From: Nostoc sp. CHAB 5834
GTDB taxonomy: Bacteria > Cyanobacteriota > Cyanobacteriia > Cyanobacteriales > Nostocaceae
Reading direction: 5' to 3'
DNA: 64,000 nucleotides
NCBI GenBank assembly: GCA_020829485.1
Contig: JAIVFU010000019.1
Location: 9,202-73,201, forward strand
Shown: positions 37,930-47,051 of the stretch, one piece after another
Layout: each line of letters opens with the position of its first letter
How positions within the stretch are numbered: the first letter of the stretch is position 1
Program-made: the position numbers and the translations under genes
The notes under the pieces: generated by a model
What the model was told of the DNA's origin: nothing
Database searches by the model: none
What the model saw: the letters and a program-made list of their open reading frames with translations, nothing else

Positions 37930-38936
37930 CTAACTAGGGCGATTATTTTCTAATCCTGGTATTTGCTTAGAAAACAACTCGTTAGAGTCAACCTGACCAT
38001 TTGAAATAACAGAACGCATACCCTCAAAAGCAGCAGGAATAGTGCGCGGATCTATAAATAATACCTTGCTGCTATCGCTTCTACCAATTGTCGCGCCCAT
38101 ATCCAAATAGCCCAATGCAAACAGAACTTCTACTGCTTTATTGGCATTGGGATTAGTATGGAGTTTTTGGGCTATAATTTCTGCTGATTCTGCGATCGCC
38201 TGGGCTTTCAAAACCTGCTGCTGACGTTCAGCTTGAGCCTTCAAAACGATCGCCTTTTGTTCAGCTTCCGCTTGCAGAATTGTCGATTTTTGACGAGCTT
38301 CGGCATCCAATATTTGCGCCTCCGCTTTACCTCTAGCACTATTGACAGCAGCTTCGCGTTCGCCCTCAGAAGTTAAAATTGCTGCCCGTTTGCGTCGTTC
38401 TGCCGACATTTGCAATTCCATCGATTCTCGCACCGCCTGAGACGGAATAATATCTCGCAGTTCTACCCGTGTCACTTTCACCCCCAAGGATCGGTAGCAA
38501 CATCCAAGTCCTGTAATAAAAGTTCACTGATGTGGGAACGAGCAGTAAAGGTTTGATCCAACTCTAGTTGCCCCATTTCGGCGCGAATTTGAGTCAGCAC
38601 CATATTTACCATTGCCGACTGGAGATTTTCTACTTTGTACCAGGCTTTTTCCATATCGACGATGCGCCAGTAAAACACTGCATCCACCTCAATGCCAACG
38701 TTGTCACGGGTGATGCACTGTTGGGGAGGGATATCTAAAACTTTTTCTCGGATAGTTCCTTGGTAGACAACTCTATCTAGGAAAGGAATGACAAAGTTTA
38801 GTCCTGGCTCCAGTTTTTTGTTATAACTACCTAATCTTTCCACCAAAGCTTGATTGCCCTGATTGATAACTTTCACAGATCCCGCTACAGCAGAGCCACC
38901 AAGGGCTAAAAATACTAGTAAAAAGAACTGTTCCAT
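37930..38936 (-). pseudogene. Band-7/SPFH (stomatin-like) protein gene with a one-base frameshift
   Basis: Two overlapping frames together encode one normal band-7 protein of ~335 residues. The first half (from ATG 38936) has the membrane helix [11 protein letters not shown], then [25 protein letters not shown] and [23 protein letters not shown]. The second half continues exactly where the first stops: [19 protein letters not shown], a helical Ala/Glu coiled coil and a short tail. The break lies in a run of five C (38481-38485); six would restore the frame. This is either a real lesion, a phase-variable tract or a sequencing error. The protein normally scaffolds membrane microdomains with the NfeD partner encoded upstream. 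Confidence 0.9.
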
Positions 38937-38964
38937 TGTAAATCTCCTAATTTTTAATAAAGGG

Positions 38965-38999
38965 AGTGGGGAGTGGGGAGTGGGGAGTGGGGAGTGGGG
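38965..38999. repeat. Heptanucleotide array AGTGGGG, five copies
   Basis: Five AGTGGGG units directly upstream of the band-7 gene. An inverted, imperfect counterpart (CTCCCCA units) lies at 39070-39118, so the nfeD-band7 spacer is bracketed by complementary repeats that could pair in RNA. Confidence 0.9.
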
Positions 39000-39069
39000 G
39001 ATGAGGGAGGAGGGAAGGCAGGGGGAGATAAGGGGAATGGAGATCAATAACTCTTTATTCCTAACTTTT

Positions 39070-39118
39070 CACTCCCCACTCCCTACCTACTCCCTACTCC
39101 CCACTCCCCACTCCCCAT
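39070..39118. repeat. Inverted heptanucleotide array (CTCCCCA-type)
   Basis: Complementary counterpart of the 38965-38999 array, with CTCCCTA variants in the middle. It ends a few bases from the nfeD stop codon. Confidence 0.85.
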
Positions 39119-39121
39119 TAA

Positions 39122-39556
39122 CTAAGAATTCAACAAATTTTCTGGTATCACAATCAAAGTAGTACCTTCTCTCCTAACCACATAAACTCTTTGATTGGGT
39201 GGTACGGTAAATTTGTCATCGTCACATCTTGCTTGCCAAGAATTTCCCTCATACCGCACCCGCCCTGTTTTCCCAGGCAGAATTTCTGTTAAGGTTTCAG
39301 CTATGACTGCATCCTGAATTTTTGATTTGCGTTGTCGCGGTTGCAAAAACCGACGAGAAAGCACGATTAGTAATGTGGAAAGTAATAGCCAAACTACAAC
39401 TTGCAACCATACACTTCCCAAACCCACTCCAGACAGCAGCGCCACCACAAAAGCGCTAATTCCCATCATGAAGGCGACAAACGCCGATGGTAAGAACAGT
39501 TCCATTAAACACAGGACTGCTCCTGCCAGAAGCCAGATTAAGGTAAAACTTGGCAT
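39122..39556 (-). CDS. NfeD-like membrane protein
   Basis: This 144-residue protein is the short NfeD type that accompanies SPFH proteins. Hydrophobic helices at ~5-25, ~30-45 and ~48-68 are followed by a soluble OB-fold domain (GKTGRVRYEGNSWQARCDDD, VYVVRREGTTLIVIPE). In bacteria the pair is thought to organise membrane domains. It is followed, 185 bases on, by the frameshifted band-7 gene in the same direction. Confidence 0.87.
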   Translation of the reverse strand: MPSFTLIWLLAGAVLCLMELFLPSAFVAFMMGISAFVVALLSGVGLGSVWLQVVVWLLLSTLLIVLSRRFLQPRQRKSKIQDAVIAETLTEILPGKTGRVRYEGNSWQARCDDDKFTVPPNQRVYVVRREGTTLIVIPENLLNS

Positions 39557-39789
39557 AGCGCCATCCTAAACTCTACATTGACGTAAATGCATTTCTACGA
39601 TTAGATACAGCCAGACGTAAGTTATTTACAGAAAACCAAACTTGGTATTTTTACCAATAATTTTGATTAATTTCAGTAACAAGATGTAGCTAGCGGTACA
39701 CAAATCCAGTCTATTCTAGCCTTCAAATCTTTGCCAGCTAAACTTAATCGAAGTTCATTAGTTGATTTGTTTGTTAAATTTATACCTTT

Positions 39790-41802
39790 ATGATTTCTAC
39801 TCAACTGATAATTTATTGTATAAATCCACGCTGTAATAGCCCCATTAATCCGATTGGAGATAGTGTTTGTGCCACTTGTCAAACTCCTTTAGTTCACCGC
39901 TATCTTTGGGCTACTGGCTCATTGTCTGCCAAAATTTCACCAGGTACGAGGGTAGCAGAGAGGTATGAGGTAATTAGTCCCCAGATTTGGCTGGATACTC
40001 AACCCGGACTGTTGCCAGATATACCTGAAGAATTACCAACGGAAGTAATTCCTTACCTACGATTATATCAAGAGCGATTACATCTGCCCCAGGCTTATGG
40101 GTTTGCTAGTAACTTTGAGGAAGATACAACTGATATCCTCTTATTAGAAAATGTGCCGATAGATGAGAGAGGAAATATCTATCCAACTATTGTTGAGGCA
40201 TGGGAGCAAGCAACGGCGGTACGACAAGTTTATTGGCTGTGGCAAATTCTCCAACTTTGGACACCTTTATCAGAATTGGGAGTTAGCCGTAGTTTACTAG
40301 TAGTAGACAACTTGAGAGTTCAAGCTTGGTGTGTGCGATTGTTGGAACTCTACCAAACACCAGCAGATGAGGAACTGAGTTTACAAAATCTGGGGGAGTG
40401 TTGGCAGTTTTGGGTAGCGTCTGCAAAGACACCAGTAGCCAAAGAGTTACAGAAAATAGTCCAGCAGATGTGTGATGAGGTTGAGTTAGAGACTATTAAT
40501 ATTCAACTCAATAATTTACTACTAGCATCTGCGGCAGAATTGCCATTAGTTTTGAAGGTGGCAGGCTCTACAGATATTGGCCCAATTATGGCGCAAAATG
40601 AAGACGCTTGCTACCCAAATGCTTTGAGTGACTTAGATGAACCTTTATTGCCTCACTTGTCGATTGTTTGCGATGGCATTGGCGGACATGAAGGCGGGGA
40701 GGTTGCCAGTAGGTTGGCGGTGCAGTCTGTAAAGTTGCAAATTCGCGCTTTACTCAAGGAGGTTAGAGAACAAACTGTACTTGTGCCACCAGAGTTGTTG
40801 CAGGAACAATTAGAAGCAAGCTTACGGGTAGTAAATAATCTGATTAGTGCCCGGAATAATCAACAAAAACGCCAAGGCAGAGAACGCATGGCTACAACCA
40901 TTGTTATGGCGGTGCAAGTTCCACAACGAGTGCAGACGAGTACTGGCTGGCAATCAAATAATACTCATGAACTTTACTTAGCTAATGTTGGCGATAGCCG
41001 TGCTTATTGGATTACTCACAATTATTGTCAGTTACTCACAGTAGATGATGATGTGGCAACGCGAGAAGTACGCTATGCTAAAACCTTATATCGAAAGGCA
41101 CTTTTGAGAGCAGATGCTAATGCCTTAACTCAAGCATTGGGGACAAGAGATTCAGAATCTTTGCGTTTTAAAGTTCAGCGATTCATTATAGAAGAAGATG
41201 GCATATTGCTACTTTGTTCTGATGGTTTAAGTGACAATAACTTGGTGGAACAATCTTGGCAGGATTATGCAATACCTGTGTTAAGAGGTGAACTGACAGT
41301 TGAAGATGCTGTTCGCAACTGGATTGACTTAGCAAACGAAAAAAATGGGCGTGATAATACGTCGGTTGTTCTCACTTGTTGTCGTGTCTCTCCAGAATAT
41401 TTAGTACCTGTGACTCCGGTGTTGCCAGAAGAGATTATAGAAGCACAGATACAAGAAGAAGAACAAGAGGAACAAGAGGAACTAGAAAAACTAGAGGAAC
41501 TAGAAGAACTAGAACTGGAAGAACGAATTTCTTTTACAGAAAGTTCGCAAGCTTTGCTAGATTTGGATCTAGATTTGGATCTTTCAGAAGAACCAGTTTT
41601 AAGCCCTGAAATCCCACCAACCTTAATTACAAAACCTAAGCGGGGTAAAGGTTTGATAATGTTAGGGGGAGTGTTGGCGTTGCTTGTGGGGGGTACAAGT
41701 CTGGGATTATTAGCTTGGTGGCAATTTAATCCTCAAGGATTTCAGCAGATTTGTCGGCAACTTCCCCAAAGAGTGCAGCAAGTGTGCCCGGGTGGGAAAT
41801 AG
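39790..41802 (+). CDS. PP2C-type protein phosphatase with N-terminal zinc ribbon and C-terminal membrane helix
   Basis: This 670-residue protein starts with a zinc ribbon (two Cys pairs: YCINPRCNSP and VCATCQTP, residues ~9-33). A ~200-residue region of kinase-lobe-like character follows (RVAERYEVISPQIW, LLLENVPIDERG). The PP2C domain spans ~255-540: STDIGPIMAQNEDACYP, CDGIGGHEGGEVAS, ANVGDSRAYW, LLCSDGLSDN and GRDNTSVVLTC. These Asp residues bind the metal pair for Ser/Thr-phosphate hydrolysis. After a Glu-rich and an Asp-Leu repeat linker comes one membrane helix (~622-645) near the C terminus. It is probably a membrane-tethered regulator of Ser/Thr phosphorylation. Confidence 0.88.
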   Translation: MISTQLIIYCINPRCNSPINPIGDSVCATCQTPLVHRYLWATGSLSAKISPGTRVAERYEVISPQIWLDTQPGLLPDIPEELPTEVIPYLRLYQERLHLPQAYGFASNFEEDTTDILLLENVPIDERGNIYPTIVEAWEQATAVRQVYWLWQILQLWTPLSELGVSRSLLVVDNLRVQAWCVRLLELYQTPADEELSLQNLGECWQFWVASAKTPVAKELQKIVQQMCDEVELETINIQLNNLLLASAAELPLVLKVAGSTDIGPIMAQNEDACYPNALSDLDEPLLPHLSIVCDGIGGHEGGEVASRLAVQSVKLQIRALLKEVREQTVLVPPELLQEQLEASLRVVNNLISARNNQQKRQGRERMATTIVMAVQVPQRVQTSTGWQSNNTHELYLANVGDSRAYWITHNYCQLLTVDDDVATREVRYAKTLYRKALLRADANALTQALGTRDSESLRFKVQRFIIEEDGILLLCSDGLSDNNLVEQSWQDYAIPVLRGELTVEDAVRNWIDLANEKNGRDNTSVVLTCCRVSPEYLVPVTPVLPEEIIEAQIQEEEQEEQEELEKLEELEELELEERISFTESSQALLDLDLDLDLSEEPVLSPEIPPTLITKPKRGKGLIMLGGVLALLVGGTSLGLLAWWQFNPQGFQQICRQLPQRVQQVCPGGK

Positions 41803-42626
41803 GGATTGGGGACTTGGGGACTGAAGAATAGTTTATACCGAAATCTTGCGATATTGATGATGAATGTCGCGATGTTGATGATGAATGTCGCGATGTTGAT
41901 GATGAATGTCGCAATGTTGATGATGAATGTCCTGATGTTGATGATGAATGTCGCGATGTTGATGATGAATGTCGTGATGTTGATGATGAATGTCGTGATG
42001 TTGATGATGAATGTCGCGATGTTGATGATGAATGTCGTGATGTTGATGATGAATGTCGTGATGTTGATGATGAATGTCGTGATGTTAGTAAAACTGAATA
42101 TCTTGCACCAGTTTCAACAACCGCCTCAGAATGAATTCTGAGGCTAATAAGCTGTCGCGCATTTAATTTGCACAACTAGGGCGGGCAAGATGCCCACCCT
42201 ACAAGAGATTCATTTTTTTGAGGATGCAAATTAAAAGATTTTTAGCTTACCTAAAGTCTTCTAAAGAAGACTAAGCAAGGATACTTGCTTCCCGTGGGGT
42301 ACAAAACCTGTCTATTGCGCTTGCGCTGCACGTTGGCGTACCCTCTTGTAGAGAAGCGCATCACGCACGCAGGCTATTTATGGGATGCTCTGGTGATTAT
42401 GTTGTGGCGATCGCACCACACATAACTTTACATGACTTTGGCAAAGGCGATCGCACCACACATAACTCTACATCACATCTTGCACCAACATGGAAGCTAG
42501 TAAGCTACTTGGCAAAACACTGCGTCCCTCTGCGTTTAAAAAAGTAATGTTTAGGCTTTAGTAGAGTATGGCGTGTTTAGACTTGAGCCTGTCCTGAATT
42601 GTTTTAAAATGAGGAAAAAGACAAAG
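41803..42626. other. Repeat-rich spacer between PP2C and WD40 genes
   Basis: It contains the 21-bp array (41848-42086). Beyond it are a hairpin AAAGTCTTCTAAAGAAGACT near 42251-42270, REP-like text GTTGGCGTACCC...GAGAAGCGCATC (42335-42362), and two copies of GGCGATCGCACCACACATAAC near 42405-42470. No gene seen. Confidence 0.6.
41848..42086. repeat. 21-bp tandem array, 11 complete copies
   Basis: The unit GCGATGTTGATGATGAATGTC is repeated eleven times without a break (41848-42078), plus a partial copy. Nearly all variation is at the first two or three bases (GCG, GTG, GCA, CCT). Open frames cross it on both strands only because the unit has no stop and a length divisible by three. Confidence 0.95.
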
Positions 42627-44843
42627 ATGAATAGTTTTGCTGAAAAATTTGCCCAGTTATCCTTAAGCGACCAGCGAATCTTCCTCATTGACCCTGGTGT
42701 TAAAGCCAAGATAGGAAAGTGGAAACCGTTTTACAAAAGACTGACTGATTTTAATTTTATCGATGCTAAAATCAACCATTCTGATTTTGGTGTGCAGTCA
42801 CTAATTGCGGATTATGATTTAATTAACGACTCAGAACTATTAAACAACCCAGAATATAATCCAGAGCAAGTCAAAACGCTGAAATTGATTCAAGGAGCAT
42901 TGCGACTGTCAGCGCATATCTTAAGAAAAGATAAAAAGCAACTGGCAGGGCAATTGTGGGGGCGAATGCAGTACTTTGCAGTACCGGAAATTCAAGCAAT
43001 GCTGGAAGTAGCAAAGCAGCAGCAAGTTTTACCTTGGTTGCGTCCGCTAACATCTAACTTAGCTTCCCCTGGCGGCAGTTTACTTCTCACCTTCACAGGT
43101 CATGGCGATTGGGTATTAGCAGTAGCCCTCACTCCCGATGGCAAGCGGGTGATTTCTGCTTCAGATGACACCACACTCAAACTCTGGAATCTGGAAACTG
43201 GGGAGAATGAGCGGACTTTCCACGGTCATAGCTGGAGCGTAAATGCAGTAGCCCTCACCCCCGATGGCAGGCAGGTGATTTCTGCTTCAGATGACACCAC
43301 ACTCAAACTCTGGAATCTGGAAACTGGGGAGAATGAGCGGACTTTCCAAGGTCATAGCGACTTGGTAAATGCAGTAGCCCTCACCCCCGATGGCAAGCGA
43401 GTGATTTCTGCTTCATGGGACACCACACTCAAACTCTGGAATCTTCAAACTGGGGAGAATGAGCGGACTTTCTACGGTCATAGCGACTCTGTAAGAGCAG
43501 TAGCCCTCACCCCTGATGGCAAGTGGGTGATTTCTGCTTCAGATGACACCACACTCAAACTCTGGAATCTGCAAACTGGGGAGAATGAGCGGACTTTCCA
43601 AGGTCATGGCGAGTTGGTAACAGGAGTAGCCCTCACCCCCGATGGCAAGCGAGTGATTTCTGCTTCAGATAACAACACACTCAAACTCTGGAATCTTCAA
43701 ACTGGGGAGAATGAGCGGACTTTCCAGGGACATAGCAAATGGGTAAATGCTGTAGCCTTCACCCCCGATGGCAAGCGAGTGATTTCTGGTTCAGATGACA
43801 ACACACTCAAACTCTGGAATTTGGAAACTGGGGAGAATGAGCGGACTTTCCAAGATCATAGCGACTCGGTAACAGCAGTAGCCCTCACCCCCGATGGCAA
43901 GCGAGTGATTTCTGGTTCATCTGACAAGACACTCAAACTCTGGAATTTGGAAACTGGGGAGGATGAGCGGATTTTCCAAGGTCATAGCGACTGCGTAAAT
44001 GCAGTAGCCCTTACCCCCGATGGCAAGCGGATGATTTCTGCTTCATTATTTGACAACACACTCAAAGTCTGGAATCTGCAAACTGGGGAGGATGAGCGTA
44101 CTTTCCAAAGTGATAGCACCTGGGTAAATGCACTAGTTTTCACTCCCAATGGCAAGCAGGTGATTTCTGGTTCATGGGACAACACACTCAAACTCTGGAA
44201 TCTTCAAACTGGGGAGAATGAGCGGACTTTCCAGGGTCATAGTGACTGGGTAAATGCAGTAGCCCTCACCGCCGATGGCAAGCGAGTGATTTCTGGTTCA
44301 TCTGACAAGACACTAAAACTCTGGAATTTGGAAACTGGGGAGAATGAGCGGACTTTCCAAGATCATAGCGACTCGGTAACAGCAGTAGCCCTCACCCCCG
44401 ATGGCAAGCGAGTGATTTCTGGTTCATGGGACAAGACACTCAAACTCTGGAATCTGGAAACTGAGGAGAATGAGCGGACTTTCCACGGTCATAGCGATTG
44501 GGTAAATGCAGTAGCCCTCACGCCCGATGGCAAGCGGGTGATTTCTGCTTCAAGGGACAAGACACTCAAACTCTGGAATCTGCAAACTGGGGAGAATGAG
44601 CGGACTTTCCAGGGTCATAGCAACTGCGTAAATGCAGTAGCCCTCACCCCCGATGGCAAGCAGGTGATTTCTGGTTCATATGACAACACACTCAAACTCT
44701 GGAATCTGCAAACTGGGGAAGAAATTGCCACTTTTATAGAAGAGTCTCCATTTTTTTGCTGTGCTATTGCAGCAGATGGGGTGACAATTGTGGCAGGGGA
44801 GGAGTCAGGGAGAGTGTATTTTTTGCGGTTGGAGAATGTCTAA
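42627..44843 (+). CDS. WD40-repeat protein with 14 propeller blades, almost identical repeats
   Basis: Residues ~1-150 are a helical domain (LRLSAHILRKDKKQLAGQLWGRM ... VLPWLRPLTSNLA, broken here for length) of the kind found before the WD40 part of large STAND/NB-ARC proteins. Then come 13 WD repeats of 42 residues (one of 43), each reading GHS..V.AVALTPDGKRVIS.S.D.TLKLWNL.TGENER, and a degenerate 14th. That number suits two seven-bladed propellers. There is no NTPase domain, so this may be a detached effector-sensor portion of a STAND protein. ATG 42627 is preferred; ATG 42609 is possible. The repeats are also strikingly alike at DNA level. Confidence 0.88.
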   Translation: MNSFAEKFAQLSLSDQRIFLIDPGVKAKIGKWKPFYKRLTDFNFIDAKINHSDFGVQSLIADYDLINDSELLNNPEYNPEQVKTLKLIQGALRLSAHILRKDKKQLAGQLWGRMQYFAVPEIQAMLEVAKQQQVLPWLRPLTSNLASPGGSLLLTFTGHGDWVLAVALTPDGKRVISASDDTTLKLWNLETGENERTFHGHSWSVNAVALTPDGRQVISASDDTTLKLWNLETGENERTFQGHSDLVNAVALTPDGKRVISASWDTTLKLWNLQTGENERTFYGHSDSVRAVALTPDGKWVISASDDTTLKLWNLQTGENERTFQGHGELVTGVALTPDGKRVISASDNNTLKLWNLQTGENERTFQGHSKWVNAVAFTPDGKRVISGSDDNTLKLWNLETGENERTFQDHSDSVTAVALTPDGKRVISGSSDKTLKLWNLETGEDERIFQGHSDCVNAVALTPDGKRMISASLFDNTLKVWNLQTGEDERTFQSDSTWVNALVFTPNGKQVISGSWDNTLKLWNLQTGENERTFQGHSDWVNAVALTADGKRVISGSSDKTLKLWNLETGENERTFQDHSDSVTAVALTPDGKRVISGSWDKTLKLWNLETEENERTFHGHSDWVNAVALTPDGKRVISASRDKTLKLWNLQTGENERTFQGHSNCVNAVALTPDGKQVISGSYDNTLKLWNLQTGEEIATFIEESPFFCCAIAADGVTIVAGEESGRVYFLRLENV

Positions 44844-45415
44844 AAAGTATCAACACTTTATCTCGACCCAACGCCAATCAATTCCCCCTCTTACCCAATA
44901 AAATTTCAACAGCGCTTCTGTGTCTAATAGAGACTTAACCCCCAACTAAGGGAAGAAGAGTAAGATTCAAAGCCTCTCTCCGCTTGCCTAACGGCAGGCC
45001 GACGCTAACAAAGAGAGGAATGGAAGTGAGGTCAAAGTGCATTCGATAATAATAGCGCGTCTGCCATGCACGAAAATTAGTCAGAGAGTTGACCTGGGGA
45101 ACATCCGAGAGTGAAGATAAAAGGGTTAGATCTCTTGTCAAAGTACTAAGCACATCTGATATCGGCTTATTTCCTTTCATTTCCCTACTTTTGGGGTAAA
45201 CACAGAGGGTAAGGGCGATGGGTATTAACGCGGCAAAAAACTAAAAAAAGTATGCACGGATTGCTAAGACGTGCCTGGACGCAGAGGGTTAAATGCGCCG
45301 TTGCACCCCGATGAAGCGTCAAGAAATAGCTGATTAAATCAAATTCTAAGCGATTTAATCATATATTTTGTAGCAGATACTTGTGGAAAAGAAAATGCTA
45401 GGTGTAAGTGTTGTT
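44844..45415. other. Spacer upstream of ftrV
   Basis: No convincing gene. An 81-codon minus-strand open frame (44935-45180) looks like translated repeat DNA. The last ~100 bases presumably contain the ftrV promoter. Confidence 0.45.
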
Positions 45416-45637
45416 ATGAAAGTTGGCGATCGCGTCCGCGTTAAAGATTCGGTAGTAGTGTATCATCATCCTGAACATCGGAATCAGCCTTTTGACATCA
45501 AAGGCACTGAAGGCGATGTATTAGGTATTGCCACCCAATGGCGAGACAGACCCGTAAGCGCTAATTTACCGATTGTAGTCCAGTTTAGTAAAAAGTTTAA
45601 AGCCCATTTACGTGAAAATGAGTTAGAAGTCATCTAA
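45416..45637 (+). CDS. ftrV: Ferredoxin-thioredoxin reductase, variable (alpha) chain
   Basis: This 73-residue SH3-like subunit cradles the catalytic chain of ferredoxin-thioredoxin reductase, which passes photosynthetic electrons to thioredoxin. The text KVGDRVRVKDSVVVYHHPEH, then LPIVVQFSKKFKAHLRENEL, is characteristic. ATG 45416 gives the usual N terminus; an in-frame upstream start at 45383 would add 11 residues. The catalytic chain is encoded elsewhere. It is convergent with a small hypothetical gene six bases away. Confidence 0.9.
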   Translation: MKVGDRVRVKDSVVVYHHPEHRNQPFDIKGTEGDVLGIATQWRDRPVSANLPIVVQFSKKFKAHLRENELEVI

Positions 45638-45642
45638 ATCAC

Positions 45643-45864
45643 TTATCGGCGGCGAAACCACTGAAAAATATTCAGTTCGCCGCGCATTCTTTTAAGCTCT
45701 TGGCGGTTCTGTTCTGCTGTTGTATAATACCATTCACAATAACGCTGAAACTCTGACCGTGAACGAACTTCATGGTAGAACTGATGAGTTGTTTGGTAAG
45801 CGGCAAATGCTTCCTCAACTTGGGGTTGAGGGGATGGCATAATATAAGGTAAATTTTTAGACAT
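45643..45864 (-). CDS. Small conserved-looking hypothetical protein
   Basis: This 73-residue protein of unknown function is hydrophilic, rich in Gln, Glu, Arg and Tyr/Trp, probably helical (VEEAFAAYQTTHQFYHEV, RSEFQRYCEWYYTTAEQNR), ending FQWFRRR. No membrane segment or metal motif. It is convergent with ftrV, and AGTGGGG-type heptamers lie just upstream (45872-45910). Composition looks like that of a real protein rather than a shadow frame. Confidence 0.6.
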   Translation of the reverse strand: MSKNLPYIMPSPQPQVEEAFAAYQTTHQFYHEVRSRSEFQRYCEWYYTTAEQNRQELKRMRGELNIFQWFRRR

Positions 45865-45871
45865 AAAGTTA

Positions 45872-45910
45872 AGAGTGGGGAGTGGGGAGTAGGGAGTGGG
45901 GAGTGGGGAG
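45872..45910. repeat. Heptanucleotide array AGTGGGG/AGTAGGG
   Basis: Five to six units directly upstream of the 73-residue hypothetical gene. A hydrophilic minus-strand frame running through it (45869-46126) is repeat translation and is not called. Confidence 0.8.
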
Positions 45911-46163
45911 TTTTGAATTCAGGTAATTACCGTACTTTATAGTTAATAATTCGTAACCCTTCTCTACGATACGCTGCGCGAACGGCAGGCTCAGGGTATC
46001 GCTCATAACTCCTAACTTTCTAACAAATCCTAAGTAAAACGACGTAAATAATTTGCATGTTTGTAGTAAAAGAAGGACTAAAGTCCTTACTACAAACTTG
46101 ATTACAATAATTTTACATGACTTCACATAGTTCGATTTATTCGCACCGACTTACTTAACTTTA

Positions 46164-46955
46164 TTAGAGCCAACCGCGTAAGCGATAAACTAAAGAACCA
46201 ATGTACTCTTTTAAAGCGGTGGTAAATTGGTGCAAGTTATCGGTATCAGGTAATAAATTCAGTATAGCGGCTTTGGGAGTGCTGCCGAGTTCTTCCAGTT
46301 CACCCTCACTAACCAGAAAGTCAGTTGGTGCAGGAATAACATTAATTCCTTGACGTTGGAAAATCTTAAGCGATCGCGGCATGTGCATTGCAGAAGTAAC
46401 TAATAATACCTGATTGATGCCACGAGATGACAAGATTTTTCGGACATTTACAGCATTTTGATAAGTATTTAGAGATTCAGGTTCTTGGATAATTGCCTCA
46501 GATGGAATACCAATAGATGTGAGTATTGTTGCCATATCTGCCGACTCTGAGGAACCACTACCACGCCAATCGATGCGCCCCCCGCTAAGAATGATTATAG
46601 GCGCTCTTTTTTGGCGATACAGTTGGGCAGCATAAATCACGCGATCGCCTGATTCACTCAAATCGACGGTAGGCCTGGGGGGAAAAGCTGATTTGGTTGC
46701 GCCACCCAAAACCACAATCGCTTCTGCAACTGGTATTTGGGCGGGTGGAAGATTTTGCCATTCTAGCGATCGCACTAATGATTTAGCAATCCAAGCATTA
46801 CTACAAAATAGCAATAAAGTCAAAGCAAAAGCAATTGCGATCGCCGCAGTGCGCGGTCGTTTCCACAACGTGATTAATGCTACTACCAAACTCACGCAGG
46901 CTAATCCTAGTGGATAAAAAAATAGTGGCAGTAATTTAGAGAGATATAAAAACAT
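46164..46955 (-). CDS. YdcF/SanA family protein (DUF218)
   Basis: This 263-residue protein has two N-terminal hydrophobic helices (~8-30 and ~36-56). The DUF218 domain (~75-250) reads AIVVLGGATKS, RVIYAAQLYRQKRAPIIILSGG, SADMATILTSIGIP, ESLNTYQNAVNVRKIL and VLLVTSAMHMPRS. Relatives (SanA, ElyC, YdcF) affect envelope integrity and peptidoglycan or nucleotide-linked functions; biochemical activity is not settled. It is probably inner-membrane anchored. The next gene upstream, at 47052-47558, has the same direction about 97 bases away. Confidence 0.88.
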   Translation of the reverse strand: MFLYLSKLLPLFFYPLGLACVSLVVALITLWKRPRTAAIAIAFALTLLLFCSNAWIAKSLVRSLEWQNLPPAQIPVAEAIVVLGGATKSAFPPRPTVDLSESGDRVIYAAQLYRQKRAPIIILSGGRIDWRGSGSSESADMATILTSIGIPSEAIIQEPESLNTYQNAVNVRKILSSRGINQVLLVTSAMHMPRSLKIFQRQGINVIPAPTDFLVSEGELEELGSTPKAAILNLLPDTDNLHQFTTALKEYIGSLVYRLRGWL

Positions 46956-47051
46956 AGTGGGGAATAGGGAGATGAGGGAGTAGGGGAAGAAGAACTATTG
47001 ATTATTGACTAATGCCCAATGCCCAATTCCCGATTCCCAATGCCCAAATTA

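Noticed and set aside
38937..39047. N-terminal extension of the band-7 protein
   Set aside because: The extra residues ([13 protein letters not shown]) are translated AGTGGGG heptamers. The conserved protein starts at 38936.
41806..42141. Met/Leu/Asn-rich repeat protein across the second 21-bp array
   Set aside because: Pure translation of tandem DNA; several frames open on both strands, no non-repeat domain.
44935..45180. 81-codon minus-strand frame
   Set aside because: Looks like translated dispersed repeat; no supporting signal.
45869..46126. 85-codon minus-strand frame ending in heptamer repeats
   Set aside because: C terminus is repeat translation and the rest shows no family resemblance.
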